Source: Ruegeria_C sp041537905
GTDB lineage: Bacteria > Pseudomonadota > Alphaproteobacteria > Rhodobacterales > Rhodobacteraceae
NCBI RefSeq assembly: GCF_041537905.1
Contig: NZ_JBGRUO010000003.1
Location: 280,247 to 344,246 of the forward strand
Direction of reading: 5' to 3'
Length of the DNA stretch: 64,000 nt
The notes beneath the pieces were generated by a model, which made no database searches, was not told where the DNA came from, and worked only from the letters and a program-made list of their open reading frames with translations. Shown piece by piece: positions 32,743 through 41,143 of this stretch; within the stretch, counting starts at the first letter, position 1; each line of letters starts with the position of its first letter. The translations under genes and the position numbers were made by a program.

Positions 32743-34128
32743 TCAGGCAGCCTGCTGCAGCATGTAGCAGTTTCGACCGGCATGTTTGGCGTCATAAAGC
32801 GCCTTGTCGGCCTGCGCGATCAGGTGTTCGATGTCGCTCTGACCCGATGCCGCGCTTTCCGGCTCGCCGACCACGACACCGATGCTGGCCGTGACATGGA
32901 TGGGGGCGGTGCCTGCCCCCAGTTTGAAGGGCTGCCCGTTGATTTCCCGGCACAGGCGCGCTGCCACCCGGTCCGCGTCTTCGCGCGGCGTGTTGGGCAG
33001 CGCGACCATAAACTCTTCGCCACCGATCCGGGCGATCAGGTCCTGCGCGCGCAGGTTGCCGCGCAGGCGGCGCGCGGTTTCGATCAGCACCGCATCCCCC
33101 GCCGCATGCCCATAGGTGTCGTTGACCGACTTGAAGTGATCGAGATCGACCATCATCACCGCAAACCCCGCATCCGGTGTCTTGGGCCCGCGCAATAGCC
33201 GGCCCAGGGCGGGCAGCGCATAGCGCCGGTTGTAGAGCCCGGTCATCGAATCGCGCGTTGCTGCCCTCAGCCCTGCTTGCACGCTGTCGCGATAGCGGTC
33301 GGCACGGGCCTTGCGCCGCAAGAGCGTTTCGAGCCGCAGGGCAACCTCGCGGGGGCAGAACCCTGCCATCAACACGTCATCGGCTCCCAGATCAAGGGCT
33401 GTTGCGGCCCGTTGCGTGCTGGGCAGTTTGGGCACCGCGATCACGGCGGCGTTGCGGGTCAGCCCGCGGGCGCGCAGATCGGCCAGCAGGCGCAGGCCCG
33501 CCGCGCCTTCGGACAGCTCCACGATCAGCGCATCTGGCGCTCCCTGACCGGGCAGGCCGTGCAGCCCGTTGCAGGTGACCAGATCCAGCCGGTGGCCCAC
33601 CTGCTCGCGCAGTTGCGTGCGCCAAACCGCGCCGGTTCCGCAGCTCTGCGCAATCACCGCAACTGAGGCGGCTCTCTCTGCCGGGGCAAAGGGGCTGGGC
33701 GCCTCGTCAAAACCCACCGCCTGCGAGGCGGATTGACGCTGCAACTCGCCCAGATTGCCATGGATGCGGATCAGGCTGCGGATACGCGCCAGCAGGATCA
33801 CGTCATTGCAGGGCTGGCACAGCACGTCGTGAATCCCCGCCGCCAGCGCCCGCAGCTTGGCGCCACGATCGTTTTGGCGCGCGATTGCGATCATCGGGAT
33901 ATTGGCCGTCGCGGTTTCGGCCTGCAGCATCCGATGCAACTCCAGCGCGTCGCCATCGGGCAGGTCCATCGCCGAGATGATCAGATCGGGATGGGTGCGG
34001 TGGATCAGTGCCATCACCCCGTCAAGGGTTGCGGCCTGCACCACATGATACCAGGCGGCCGACAGCTGAACCTTCAGCATGATCCGGTTGGTGGACACGC
34101 CGTCCAGTATCAAAATTGTTCCCTGCAT
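32743..34128 (-). CDS. pleD: PleD-like diguanylate cyclase with two degenerate receiver domains
   Basis: A 461-residue protein with receiver-like domain 1 (about 1-120), receiver-like domain 2 (about 155-275) and GGDEF domain (about 295-461). The cyclase half is complete: DLDHFKSVNDTYGHAAGDAVL, the active-site loop IGGEEF and an I-site RAQD five residues before it, so c-di-GMP synthesis with product inhibition is expected. Receiver 1 has Ala53 at the phospho-acceptor place (PDLIISAMDLPDG) and LDG instead of the acidic pair near the N-terminus; receiver 2 is also atypical. The longer open frame to 35232 runs antisense through other genes and is ignored. Confidence 0.85.
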   Translation of the reverse strand: MQGTILILDGVSTNRIMLKVQLSAAWYHVVQAATLDGVMALIHRTHPDLIISAMDLPDGDALELHRMLQAETATANIPMIAIARQNDRGAKLRALAAGIHDVLCQPCNDVILLARIRSLIRIHGNLGELQRQSASQAVGFDEAPSPFAPAERAASVAVIAQSCGTGAVWRTQLREQVGHRLDLVTCNGLHGLPGQGAPDALIVELSEGAAGLRLLADLRARGLTRNAAVIAVPKLPSTQRAATALDLGADDVLMAGFCPREVALRLETLLRRKARADRYRDSVQAGLRAATRDSMTGLYNRRYALPALGRLLRGPKTPDAGFAVMMVDLDHFKSVNDTYGHAAGDAVLIETARRLRGNLRAQDLIARIGGEEFMVALPNTPREDADRVAARLCREINGQPFKLGAGTAPIHVTASIGVVVGEPESAASGQSDIEHLIAQADKALYDAKHAGRNCYMLQQAA

Positions 34129-34224
34129 CGAAACATCCCATCGACAACTGCTTTTCATTCCTTCCGATATGTTTAAGAAACTGGTTAAGAATCCCTTTCC
34201 GCAGCCGCAAAGACCCGAGGTTTC

Positions 34225-34509
34225 ATGTCCTTTTCCGCCCCTGCCGCTGAAACGCTGGCCCTGCGCGCGCTGGCCTGGCTGGTTGGAAATGATGAATTGC
34301 TGCCGGTCTTTCTGGGCTCGACGGGTGCGGATGAGGCGCAGCTGCGTGAAAATGCCGGTGACCCGGACTTTCTGCTTTCGGTGCTGGATTTCCTGATGAT
34401 GGACGATGCCTGGATCGTCGCGTTTTGCGACGCCTGCGCCGTTCCGTATGATCAACCGATGCAGGCCCGTGCCGCCCTTGCGGGCGAGGCCGGAATGCAC
34501 TGGACCTGA
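34225..34509 (+). CDS. DUF3572 protein
   Basis: A 94-residue, probably cytosolic helical protein: ETLALRALAWLVGNDELLPVFLGSTG, then PDFLLSVLDFLMMDDAWIVAFC. This is the pattern of DUF3572, a short family adjacent to pleD in many alphaproteobacteria, and here it is divergent from pleD with a 96-base shared upstream region. Function unknown. Confidence 0.85.
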   Translation: MSFSAPAAETLALRALAWLVGNDELLPVFLGSTGADEAQLRENAGDPDFLLSVLDFLMMDDAWIVAFCDACAVPYDQPMQARAALAGEAGMHWT

Positions 34510-34533
34510 GTGCCAAACCAAACGGAGTTTTTC

Positions 34534-35223
34534 ATGCAGATCGACGCCATCCTGTTCGACAAGGACGGAACCCTGTTCGACTTTGCTGCCACCTGGGAGG
34601 CATTCGCGCGCGCCCTCATGATCAAACTGGCAGAGGGTGACCTTGTCCGCGCGGCGCAACTGGGCGAGGTGGTCGGCTTTGACCTGCACGCTGGTCGCTA
34701 TCATCCCGACAGTATCGTGATCGCCGGAACGCCTGCCGAGATTGTCGAGGTCCTCGCGCCATGGGTGCCCGGCATGACCAAACCCGCCCTTATCGACATG
34801 CTGAACCACGAGGCATCGCAGGCCCCACAGGCCGAGGCGGTGCCGCTGGGCCCATTTCTGGACCACCTGCGCGGCCATGGTCTGAAGCTGGGCGTCGCCA
34901 CCAATGACGCCGAGGCTCCCGCGCGCGTGCATCTGGGCGGGGCCGGGGTGCAGGACAGGTTCGATTTCATCGCCGGGTCCGACAGCGGCCACGGGGCCAA
35001 GCCCGGACCCGGTCAGTTGCTGGCTTTTGCCGCCCATGTTGATGTCGCACCCGAGCGTGTCGCCATGGTGGGCGACAGCACCCATGACCTGTTGGCCGGT
35101 CGTGCTGCCGGGATGCGAACCGTGGCTGTGCTGACCGGCATGGCCCCTGCGGATCAGCTTGCGCCTCATGCCGATGTGGTTCTGGAGCATATCGGCGAGA
35201 TACCGGGCTGGCTGGGGCTCTAG
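34534..35223 (+). CDS. HAD-superfamily phosphatase (phosphoglycolate phosphatase-like)
   Basis: A 229-residue HAD hydrolase. Motif I is FDKDGTLFDF (nucleophile Asp and acid/base Asp), motif II is the Thr of GVATND, motif III the Lys of GAKPGPGQ, and motif IV VGDSTHD. A helical cap lies between motifs I and II. ATG 34534 follows CGGAG; an in-frame GTG at 34510 is less likely. Substrate is not evident; phosphoglycolate or a sugar phosphate are the usual ones. Confidence 0.85.
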   Translation: MQIDAILFDKDGTLFDFAATWEAFARALMIKLAEGDLVRAAQLGEVVGFDLHAGRYHPDSIVIAGTPAEIVEVLAPWVPGMTKPALIDMLNHEASQAPQAEAVPLGPFLDHLRGHGLKLGVATNDAEAPARVHLGGAGVQDRFDFIAGSDSGHGAKPGPGQLLAFAAHVDVAPERVAMVGDSTHDLLAGRAAGMRTVAVLTGMAPADQLAPHADVVLEHIGEIPGWLGL

Positions 35224-35343
35224 GCCATTCAAACGCGCAAATCCGCCCGTAGAGGATTGAAAAGCGACCTATCAGGTCGCGGACAGAGCGGCGGTGCGCA
35301 GCGCATCTGAGGCTTCCTTGCAGGCAGCGAGGGGAGATGTGCC

Positions 35344-36903
35344 ATGAACCAGAGCGCCACACGCAGAAAACGAGGCGGCGGGCGCGCCGGTGCCGCCGCA
35401 AGGCGGGGATCGGCGGTCATCGATCAGATGTCCTGGCGCATCCCCGTCAATATCGACCACCCCATCGAACCGCTGAATCCCGAGGGCGTGCAGGCCATCC
35501 ACGAAGGTGCGATGCGCATCCTTGAAGAGATCGGCATCGCGTTCCTCAATGAAGAGGCGCTGGGCATCCTGCGCGAGGCCGGATGCTCGGTCGAGGGCGA
35601 AGTGGTGCGGATGGGCCGCGATTTCGTCATGGAGATGATCGGCAAAGCCCCCAGCCAGTTCACGCTCACCCCGCGCAACCTCGACCGGCAATTGACGGTT
35701 GGGGGCAATGCCATGCTGTTCGGCAATGTGTCATCGCCGCCGAATTACTGGGACATGGAGATCGGCAAGAAGGTCTCGGGCAATCGGGAACAATGCCGGA
35801 ATCTGCTGAAACTGACGCAGTATTTCAATTGCATCCACTTTGCGGGCGGCTATCCAGTGGAACCGGTCGATATCCATGCCTCGGTGCGGCATCTGGATGT
35901 GCTCTATGACAAGCTGACGCTCAGCGACAAGGTGATGCACGCCTATTCGCTGGGCAAGGAACGCGTCGAGGACGTGATGGAGATGGTGCGCATCGCGGGT
36001 GGGCTGAGCCACGAGGAATTCGAGGCCTCACCCCGCATGTATACCAACATCAACTCGACCTCGCCGCTGAAACACGACCACCCGATGATCGATGGCTGTC
36101 TGCGGCTGGCGCGGCGCGGGCAGGCGATTGTGGTGACTCCCTTCACGCTGGCAGGCGCGATGGCGCCGGTGACCATGGCGGGCGCGGTGGCGCAATCTCT
36201 GGCCGAGTCGCTCTGCGCGATCGCGTTGTTCCAATATGTCCGGCCGGGAGTTCCCTGTGTTATCGGGACCTTCACGTCAAATGTTGACATGAAATCGGGT
36301 GCGCCAGCCTTTGGTACGCCGGAATATATGCGCTCGACCCAGATGACCGGACAGATGGCGCGTTTTTATGGCTTGCCGATGCGTTCATCGGGGGTTTGCG
36401 CGGCAAATGTGCCCGATGGTCAGGCGATGTGGGAAACCTCGAATTCGCTCTGGGCGGCGGTGCAGTCGGGGACCAACATGGTCTACCATGCTGCCGGATG
36501 GCTGGAGGGCGGGCTGATCGCCAGCCCCGAGAAATTCATCATGGATTGCGAGATTTTACAGCATATTCAGCGGTATATGGAGCCTTCTGTAACTGCGACG
36601 ACGCCCCAGGACATCGCGCTGGAGGCGATCAGCGAGGTCGGCAATGACGGCCATTTCTTTGGCATCCAGCATACGCAGGACCGCTACAGCACGGCGTTCT
36701 ATCAGCCTTATCTGAGCGACTGGCGCAATTTCGAAGCCTGGGAAGAGGCGGGCGCGGTCTGGACGGCGGAACGGGCGCATCACATGTTCAAGGAAATCGT
36801 CGGCGCGTTCGAGGCCCCGCCAATGGATGCAGGCATCCAAGACGAGTTGGCGGATTTCGTGGCGCGCCGAAAGGCCGAAGGCGGTGCGCCCACCGATTTC
36901 TGA
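35344..36903 (+). CDS. MttB-family (trimethylamine methyltransferase-like) protein, non-pyrrolysine
   Basis: A 519-residue TIM-barrel methyltransferase of the MttB superfamily. Marks: EGAMRILEEIGIAFLNEEAL near the N-terminus, GGNAMLFGNVSSPPNY, INSTSPLKHDHPMIDG and VYHAAGWLEGGLIASPEKFI. There is no in-frame amber codon in the position of pyrrolysine, so it belongs to the non-Pyl branch, of which some members demethylate glycine betaine or other quaternary amines and pass the methyl group to a corrinoid protein. No corrinoid protein gene is adjacent. The N-terminus is Arg-rich (RRKRGGGRAGAAARRG). Substrate is not known. Confidence 0.88.
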   Translation: MNQSATRRKRGGGRAGAAARRGSAVIDQMSWRIPVNIDHPIEPLNPEGVQAIHEGAMRILEEIGIAFLNEEALGILREAGCSVEGEVVRMGRDFVMEMIGKAPSQFTLTPRNLDRQLTVGGNAMLFGNVSSPPNYWDMEIGKKVSGNREQCRNLLKLTQYFNCIHFAGGYPVEPVDIHASVRHLDVLYDKLTLSDKVMHAYSLGKERVEDVMEMVRIAGGLSHEEFEASPRMYTNINSTSPLKHDHPMIDGCLRLARRGQAIVVTPFTLAGAMAPVTMAGAVAQSLAESLCAIALFQYVRPGVPCVIGTFTSNVDMKSGAPAFGTPEYMRSTQMTGQMARFYGLPMRSSGVCAANVPDGQAMWETSNSLWAAVQSGTNMVYHAAGWLEGGLIASPEKFIMDCEILQHIQRYMEPSVTATTPQDIALEAISEVGNDGHFFGIQHTQDRYSTAFYQPYLSDWRNFEAWEEAGAVWTAERAHHMFKEIVGAFEAPPMDAGIQDELADFVARRKAEGGAPTDF

Positions 36904-36991
36904 CCTGAATATTTTCCATTCACCCTGTCGCGTTGGCAATTTCTTAATCCTTTCGGCGCGACACTGTGTCGACGCAGATTAGGGTGAGGCC

Positions 36992-37579
36992 ATGCATGGG
37001 CTGATAAACAGGGCGATCCAGTCTTTCGTATGCCACAATTACGGTCGTGAATGCTGGCTCCGGGTGACCGAAGCCGCCGAGCTTGGGTTCGTCGAATTCG
37101 AACCGATGCTGATTTATGAAAACGAGATGACCGACAGGGTGTTGGTCGAAATTGTGCGCGATCTTGGCCGCAACCGACGCGATCTGCTGGAAGATCTGGG
37201 GACTTATCTGGTTTCGAACCTCAATACCGAATCCCTGCGGCGGCTGTTGCGGTTCGGAGGGGTGACCTATGTGGAATTTCTGCACTCGCTGGATGATCTG
37301 CCTGATCGGGCCCGCATGGCGGTGTCCGACCTGACCTTGCCCGCGCTGGAATTGCGGGAATACGCCCTTGGCCATTATACGCTGACCTGCCAGCCGGGGT
37401 TGCCGGGCTACGCCGATGTCATGACCGGTGTGTTGCGAGCCATGGCGGATGATTACGGTGCGCTGGCGATTCTCGACCACAAGGGTGCCACCGGGAGCGC
37501 TGAAATCATCGAGATCACCCTGATCGAAAGCTCCTTCGCCGAAGGGCGCAGTTTCGAATTGGGGGCGCGTGCGGGATGA
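36992..37579 (+). CDS. H-NOX-like (heme NO-binding fold) protein with altered heme motifs
   Basis: A 195-residue protein with the H-NOX N-terminal signature MHGLINRAIQSFV and the general length of a stand-alone H-NOX. However, the position usually holding the proximal heme His appears to be Pro104 (LDDLPDRAR), and the YxSxR heme-propionate motif appears as T130-x-T-x-Q134. His98 in FLHSL is nearby and might substitute. It overlaps a GGDEF gene by 4 bases, a known pairing in which H-NOX controls cyclic-di-GMP synthesis. Sensor role is inferred; heme binding is uncertain. Confidence 0.8.
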   Translation: MHGLINRAIQSFVCHNYGRECWLRVTEAAELGFVEFEPMLIYENEMTDRVLVEIVRDLGRNRRDLLEDLGTYLVSNLNTESLRRLLRFGGVTYVEFLHSLDDLPDRARMAVSDLTLPALELREYALGHYTLTCQPGLPGYADVMTGVLRAMADDYGALAILDHKGATGSAEIIEITLIESSFAEGRSFELGARAG

Positions 37580-38595
37580 CGGAAGAAGAGTTCGCAGACG
37601 TGCTGGACCGACTATGTCCCATGCATCTGATGCTGAGTGCCACAGGGCATGTGGTCGAAGCCGGAGGCACGCTCTGCAAGCTGCGCCCGGATCGCAGCGT
37701 CGTGGGCGGGCGGTTTCTGGACCTGTTCGAGGTTTTGCGCCCCCGCCGCGTCATGTCGATGGAAGAGTTGCTGGACGTGCCGGACGGGCGGCTGCACCTG
37801 CGCTTTCGCGACAGCCCACAAACCTCGTTCAAGGCGAGCCTTGCACCCTTTGGGGACGGGGCGGTGGTGAACATGTCCTTTGGTATCTCGCTGTTGGATG
37901 GGGTGGGTCAATACGGGCTCAGCGCCGCCGATTTCGCGCATACCGATCTAGCGATCGAACTGCTCTACCTGATCGAGGCCAAATCCGCCGCGATGGAGGC
38001 ATCGCGCAATCTCAATGTCCGGCTTCAGGGCGCCAAGATCGCAGCCGAGGAACAGGCCTTCACCGATACGCTCACCGGATTGAAGAATCGCCGCGCGCTG
38101 GACCTGATTCTGCAGCGTTATCTGGCCGCGTCGGTGCCCTTTGCGCTGATGCATGTGGATCTGGATTATTTCAAGGCCGTGAACGATACGCTGGGCCATG
38201 CGGCGGGCGACCATGTGCTGCAGGAGGTGGCGCGCATCATGGTGGATGTGACCCGCAGCGACGATACCGTGGCACGGGTCGGAGGGGATGAGTTCGTGAT
38301 CGTCTTTCCCAAGCTGCGCGTCCGCAAACAACTGGACGCGATCGCAAAGCGGCTGATCGAACGTCTGGAAACCCCGATCGGCTATAATGGCGAAGAATGC
38401 CGCATCTCTGGCAGCATGGGCACCGTGCTGTCCGATCAGCAGGCCGGGGTCGAAGCGGGCGAGCTGCTGCATGCGGCCGATCTTGCGCTTTATGCCGCCA
38501 AACATGGGGGTCGCGCCGGGCATCGCTTCTTTGACCCGTCCATGACCGCGCCGCCTGCCATCACCAGCACCGATTCGAGGGGCCGGATGAACTGA
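37576..38595 (+). CDS. Diguanylate cyclase with H-NOX-associated N-terminal domain
   Basis: A 339-residue protein. Residues ~1-135 form a PAS-like H-NOX-associated (HNOBA-type) domain (HLMLSATGHVVEAGGTL, GGRFLDLFEVLRPR), then a coiled linker (EAKSAAMEASRNLN) and a GGDEF domain (about 165-325) with DLDYFKAVNDTLGHAAGDHVL and the active loop VGGDEF. An I-site RSDD lies five residues before that loop. Overlap with the H-NOX-like gene suggests that the two proteins form a sensor/cyclase complex. Confidence 0.9.
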   Translation: MTEEEFADVLDRLCPMHLMLSATGHVVEAGGTLCKLRPDRSVVGGRFLDLFEVLRPRRVMSMEELLDVPDGRLHLRFRDSPQTSFKASLAPFGDGAVVNMSFGISLLDGVGQYGLSAADFAHTDLAIELLYLIEAKSAAMEASRNLNVRLQGAKIAAEEQAFTDTLTGLKNRRALDLILQRYLAASVPFALMHVDLDYFKAVNDTLGHAAGDHVLQEVARIMVDVTRSDDTVARVGGDEFVIVFPKLRVRKQLDAIAKRLIERLETPIGYNGEECRISGSMGTVLSDQQAGVEAGELLHAADLALYAAKHGGRAGHRFFDPSMTAPPAITSTDSRGRMN

Positions 38596-38745
38596 GCCTG
38601 CGCGAAGCCGCCGCCGGACCGGCGGAAACCCACGACCCCACGGTTACGTGCAAAGACGGGGGCTTGCGGCCCGCAAAGCCTGCGTCATAAACTCGCCCAA
38701 AGTGGTTTGGAGGCGGACCCGATCTGACAAAGGACGGACGCCTGG

Positions 38746-39459
38746 GTGATTATGCGGTTTCTCGTTGCGGCTTTCGCAGTAGTGCTTGTCGCCCTGATCG
38801 GTGCCTCTGCCGCGTTGCTTTTGCAATCCTGTGGCGTGCGCCTGCCGTTCACGGATCGCGTCATTTCATTCTGCGAAGACCCCGAGGCCGAGCGCCTGCG
38901 CGCCGATCTGGCCCGAAGCGATGTCACCAATGCTGATCTGGTGGCGCGGGTGAACGAGTTGGAAAGCGAGCTGGCGCTTTATCACTGCAAGGCTGATCCG
39001 CCGCCGCCCCCTCCGCCGCCGCCACCCCCTCCGCCACCGCCGCCGCCGGAACCTCAGACCCCCAGCGGGTTGGACCCGGACGCGTTCGACGATGATGATA
39101 TCTCGGTGATGGAAGGCTGTTGGGAACTCTCGTCGGATTACGCGGTGCGTGAGATCAACACCGGCAAGATCGAACGGTTCCGCTATTGGCGCATCTGTTT
39201 CGACCGCAATGGCAATGGTACGCAGGTGATGCGCTCGACCGGGGGTATTCGCTGCGAGGGGCGCCTGTCGGGGCAGTTGCCGGGCAATGGCCGCCTGACC
39301 ATGCGCGAGCCGGGCAACCTGCAATGCGACAATGGCTCGTCGATTTTCCGCCGCGATATCAATTGCAGTATCGACAATCGCGGCAACGCCAATTGCGACA
39401 CGTATCAACCGGAAACCAACGGCCGCAGTTCTGCGACACTGCGGCGGGCGCGGAGGTAA
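38746..39459 (+). CDS. Membrane-anchored protein with 17-proline tract, first gene of the srf-type operon
   Basis: A 237-residue protein from GTG 38746 (ATG 38752 is an alternative). It has one N-terminal helix (about residues 5-28, FLVAAFAVVLVALIGASAAL), a short predicted coiled coil (about 43-75, with VNELESELALYH), 17 consecutive Pro (about 85-101) and a C-terminal domain (about 110-237) with several Cys (EGCWELSS, RICFDRNGNGTQVM, IRCEG, LQCDNG, INCSIDN). I read it as inner-membrane anchored, with the Pro tract as a stiff spacer across the periplasm and the Cys-rich domain as the functional head. No family recognised. It precedes the protease gene by 4 bases. Confidence 0.7.
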   Translation: MIMRFLVAAFAVVLVALIGASAALLLQSCGVRLPFTDRVISFCEDPEAERLRADLARSDVTNADLVARVNELESELALYHCKADPPPPPPPPPPPPPPPPPEPQTPSGLDPDAFDDDDISVMEGCWELSSDYAVREINTGKIERFRYWRICFDRNGNGTQVMRSTGGIRCEGRLSGQLPGNGRLTMREPGNLQCDNGSSIFRRDINCSIDNRGNANCDTYQPETNGRSSATLRRARR

Positions 39460-39463
39460 CCTC

Positions 39464-41137
39464 ATGGCCAATCAGTTCCTGTCCAAGATCCGCGTGGCCC
39501 CGGATGACTTCGTGCGCGCCGCTGATGCGCCGGTGCTGGAGCGACATGCCGACTTGCAAGCGCTGCTGTCGGAACGGGCCGGGCCCGAAGTGGCGGCTTT
39601 GTTCGCCGAGCCGCTGATCAGCCGCGGCAATGACGAGGCCGCCCCAACCGTGGCCTGGTATGCGGACGCGGCCGGCGAGGCGCAGCCGCTCAGCCGGTTG
39701 AGCCCTGCCGAGCAGGACCGAATCTCGGCCTATCTGTCCGATCACCTGCGCCCCTTGCGGACCCTGGCTGAAGATCCGGCGCAGAGCGATCTGGCCTGGG
39801 GTGCGCTGACCACCTATGGGGCGGACGATGTGATGGTGGCGGATGGCCGCCCCTTCATCGTGAACTGGGGTCTGATGCCGGACGGGCGCGGGGCCAGCGC
39901 AGCAGCGCGGCCTGCACATTTCGAGGCTACGCTGGGCCGCTTCATGCGCCAGCCCACCGCCGCCGCGAAGCCCTCCGTTGCGCCTGCGGTTGCCGCAGCG
40001 CCGGTTCCCGCACCGCCCCCGATCGACGAGCCCGAACCTCGCGCGCGCCTGTCGCTGCTTGCCTGGGTGCCGCTGCTGGTGCTGCTGCTGATCGCCGCGG
40101 CGGTGCTGTTCTGGCTCTTGCAGCCGGGCACGCGGCTCTTGCCGGAAGAGCCGCCGCGCATCACCGAGGCCGGGACGCTTGATGCGCAAAACGCGCTCAA
40201 CGCCAGCCTGCGGGAACGCATCGCCTCGTTGGAAACCGCGTTGGACGGAGCGGTCTGCCGCGCTGACGGCGTGCTGATCCTGCCCGGTGGCCTGACGCCC
40301 GAAGGGTTGCTGCCACCCGCCGAGGGCACCGCATTCCCCGAACAGGCCGCCGCCGCGCCTGACGCGCTGCTGCCCAACAAGGCTGATCGCGTTCTGGTGC
40401 CGAACCCGGAGGCGCCGGACCAGCCCGACGATCTGGTCACCCATCTCGACAACCGCACGGTGCTGGTGCTGGCCGAAGGGCCATCCGGCGTCGCGGCAGG
40501 GTCGGGTTTTTCCATCGGCAATGGCCATATCCTGACCAACCAGCATGTCATCGACCTGGGCCCCGAAACCCGCGTCGTGGTGATCGGCAAGGCCTTGCCC
40601 GAGCCTCTGGCGGCCGATGTGCTCAAAGCCTCCGGCCCGCTGGCCGAGACCGGGGATGATTTTGCACTTTTGCAGGTCGAGGCGAATGATCTGCCCGGTT
40701 TCACCCTGCATCAACCGCCCGGATCGCTGCGCCTGAGCAATGTGATTGCAGCAGGGTTTCCCGGTGACGTTCTGGAACTGGACCTTGATTTCGCCGGTCT
40801 GATGCGTGGCGATGCCGGTGCGGTGCCTGCGCTGACGGTGACCGATGGCATCGTGAATACCGAACAGCAATTGGCGCCGGATACCAATGTGCTGATGCAT
40901 TCCGCGCCGCTCAGCACCGGAAATTCCGGCGGTCCGCTGGTGGATATGTGCGGGCGGGTCGTGGGGATCAACAGTTTCGTGCGCAAAGGGCCACTGCAAA
41001 ATCGCAGCTATGCGCTGGCGATGTCAGATGTGCTGGAATTCCTGCAGGGTACACCCGCCCAGCCGGTCCTGACCGAGGAGGCCTGCGCGCCGCAGGTCCG
41101 CCCGCAAGTCGCCCAATCGGTCCCGGCAGAGGAGTGA
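39464..41137 (+). CDS. Bitopic membrane protein with C-terminal trypsin-like serine protease domain
   Basis: A 557-residue protein. Residues ~1-165 form a cytoplasmic-type domain that is paralogous to that of the next gene; an Ala/Pro linker follows; a single transmembrane helix is at about 196-219 (LLAWVPLLVLLLIAAAVLFWLL); the rest contains a Deg/trypsin-like domain. The triad is visible: His361 (TNQHV), Asp399 (GDDFALLQ) and Ser488 (TGNSGGP). No PDZ domain is seen. The frame is open from 39332, but ATG 39464 has a GGAGG site. The protease should face the periplasm. Likely target: another component of this operon, by inference. Confidence 0.85.
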   Translation: MANQFLSKIRVAPDDFVRAADAPVLERHADLQALLSERAGPEVAALFAEPLISRGNDEAAPTVAWYADAAGEAQPLSRLSPAEQDRISAYLSDHLRPLRTLAEDPAQSDLAWGALTTYGADDVMVADGRPFIVNWGLMPDGRGASAAARPAHFEATLGRFMRQPTAAAKPSVAPAVAAAPVPAPPPIDEPEPRARLSLLAWVPLLVLLLIAAAVLFWLLQPGTRLLPEEPPRITEAGTLDAQNALNASLRERIASLETALDGAVCRADGVLILPGGLTPEGLLPPAEGTAFPEQAAAAPDALLPNKADRVLVPNPEAPDQPDDLVTHLDNRTVLVLAEGPSGVAAGSGFSIGNGHILTNQHVIDLGPETRVVVIGKALPEPLAADVLKASGPLAETGDDFALLQVEANDLPGFTLHQPPGSLRLSNVIAAGFPGDVLELDLDFAGLMRGDAGAVPALTVTDGIVNTEQQLAPDTNVLMHSAPLSTGNSGGPLVDMCGRVVGINSFVRKGPLQNRSYALAMSDVLEFLQGTPAQPVLTEEACAPQVRPQVAQSVPAEE

Positions 41138-41143
41138 TGTCGG

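Noticed and set aside
34129..35232. N-terminal extension of the PleD-like frame to 829 residues
   Set aside because: It runs antisense through the DUF3572 and HAD genes; the PleD-like start at 34128 (MQGTILILDG) is clear.
35344..36903. Pyrrolysine-containing trimethylamine methyltransferase
   Set aside because: The frame has no in-frame amber codon, so this is a non-pyrrolysine MttB-family member.
38611..38625. CCGCCGG-A-CCGGCGG palindrome after the diguanylate cyclase as a terminator
   Set aside because: No T-run follows and the centre is too short for a normal loop; not called.
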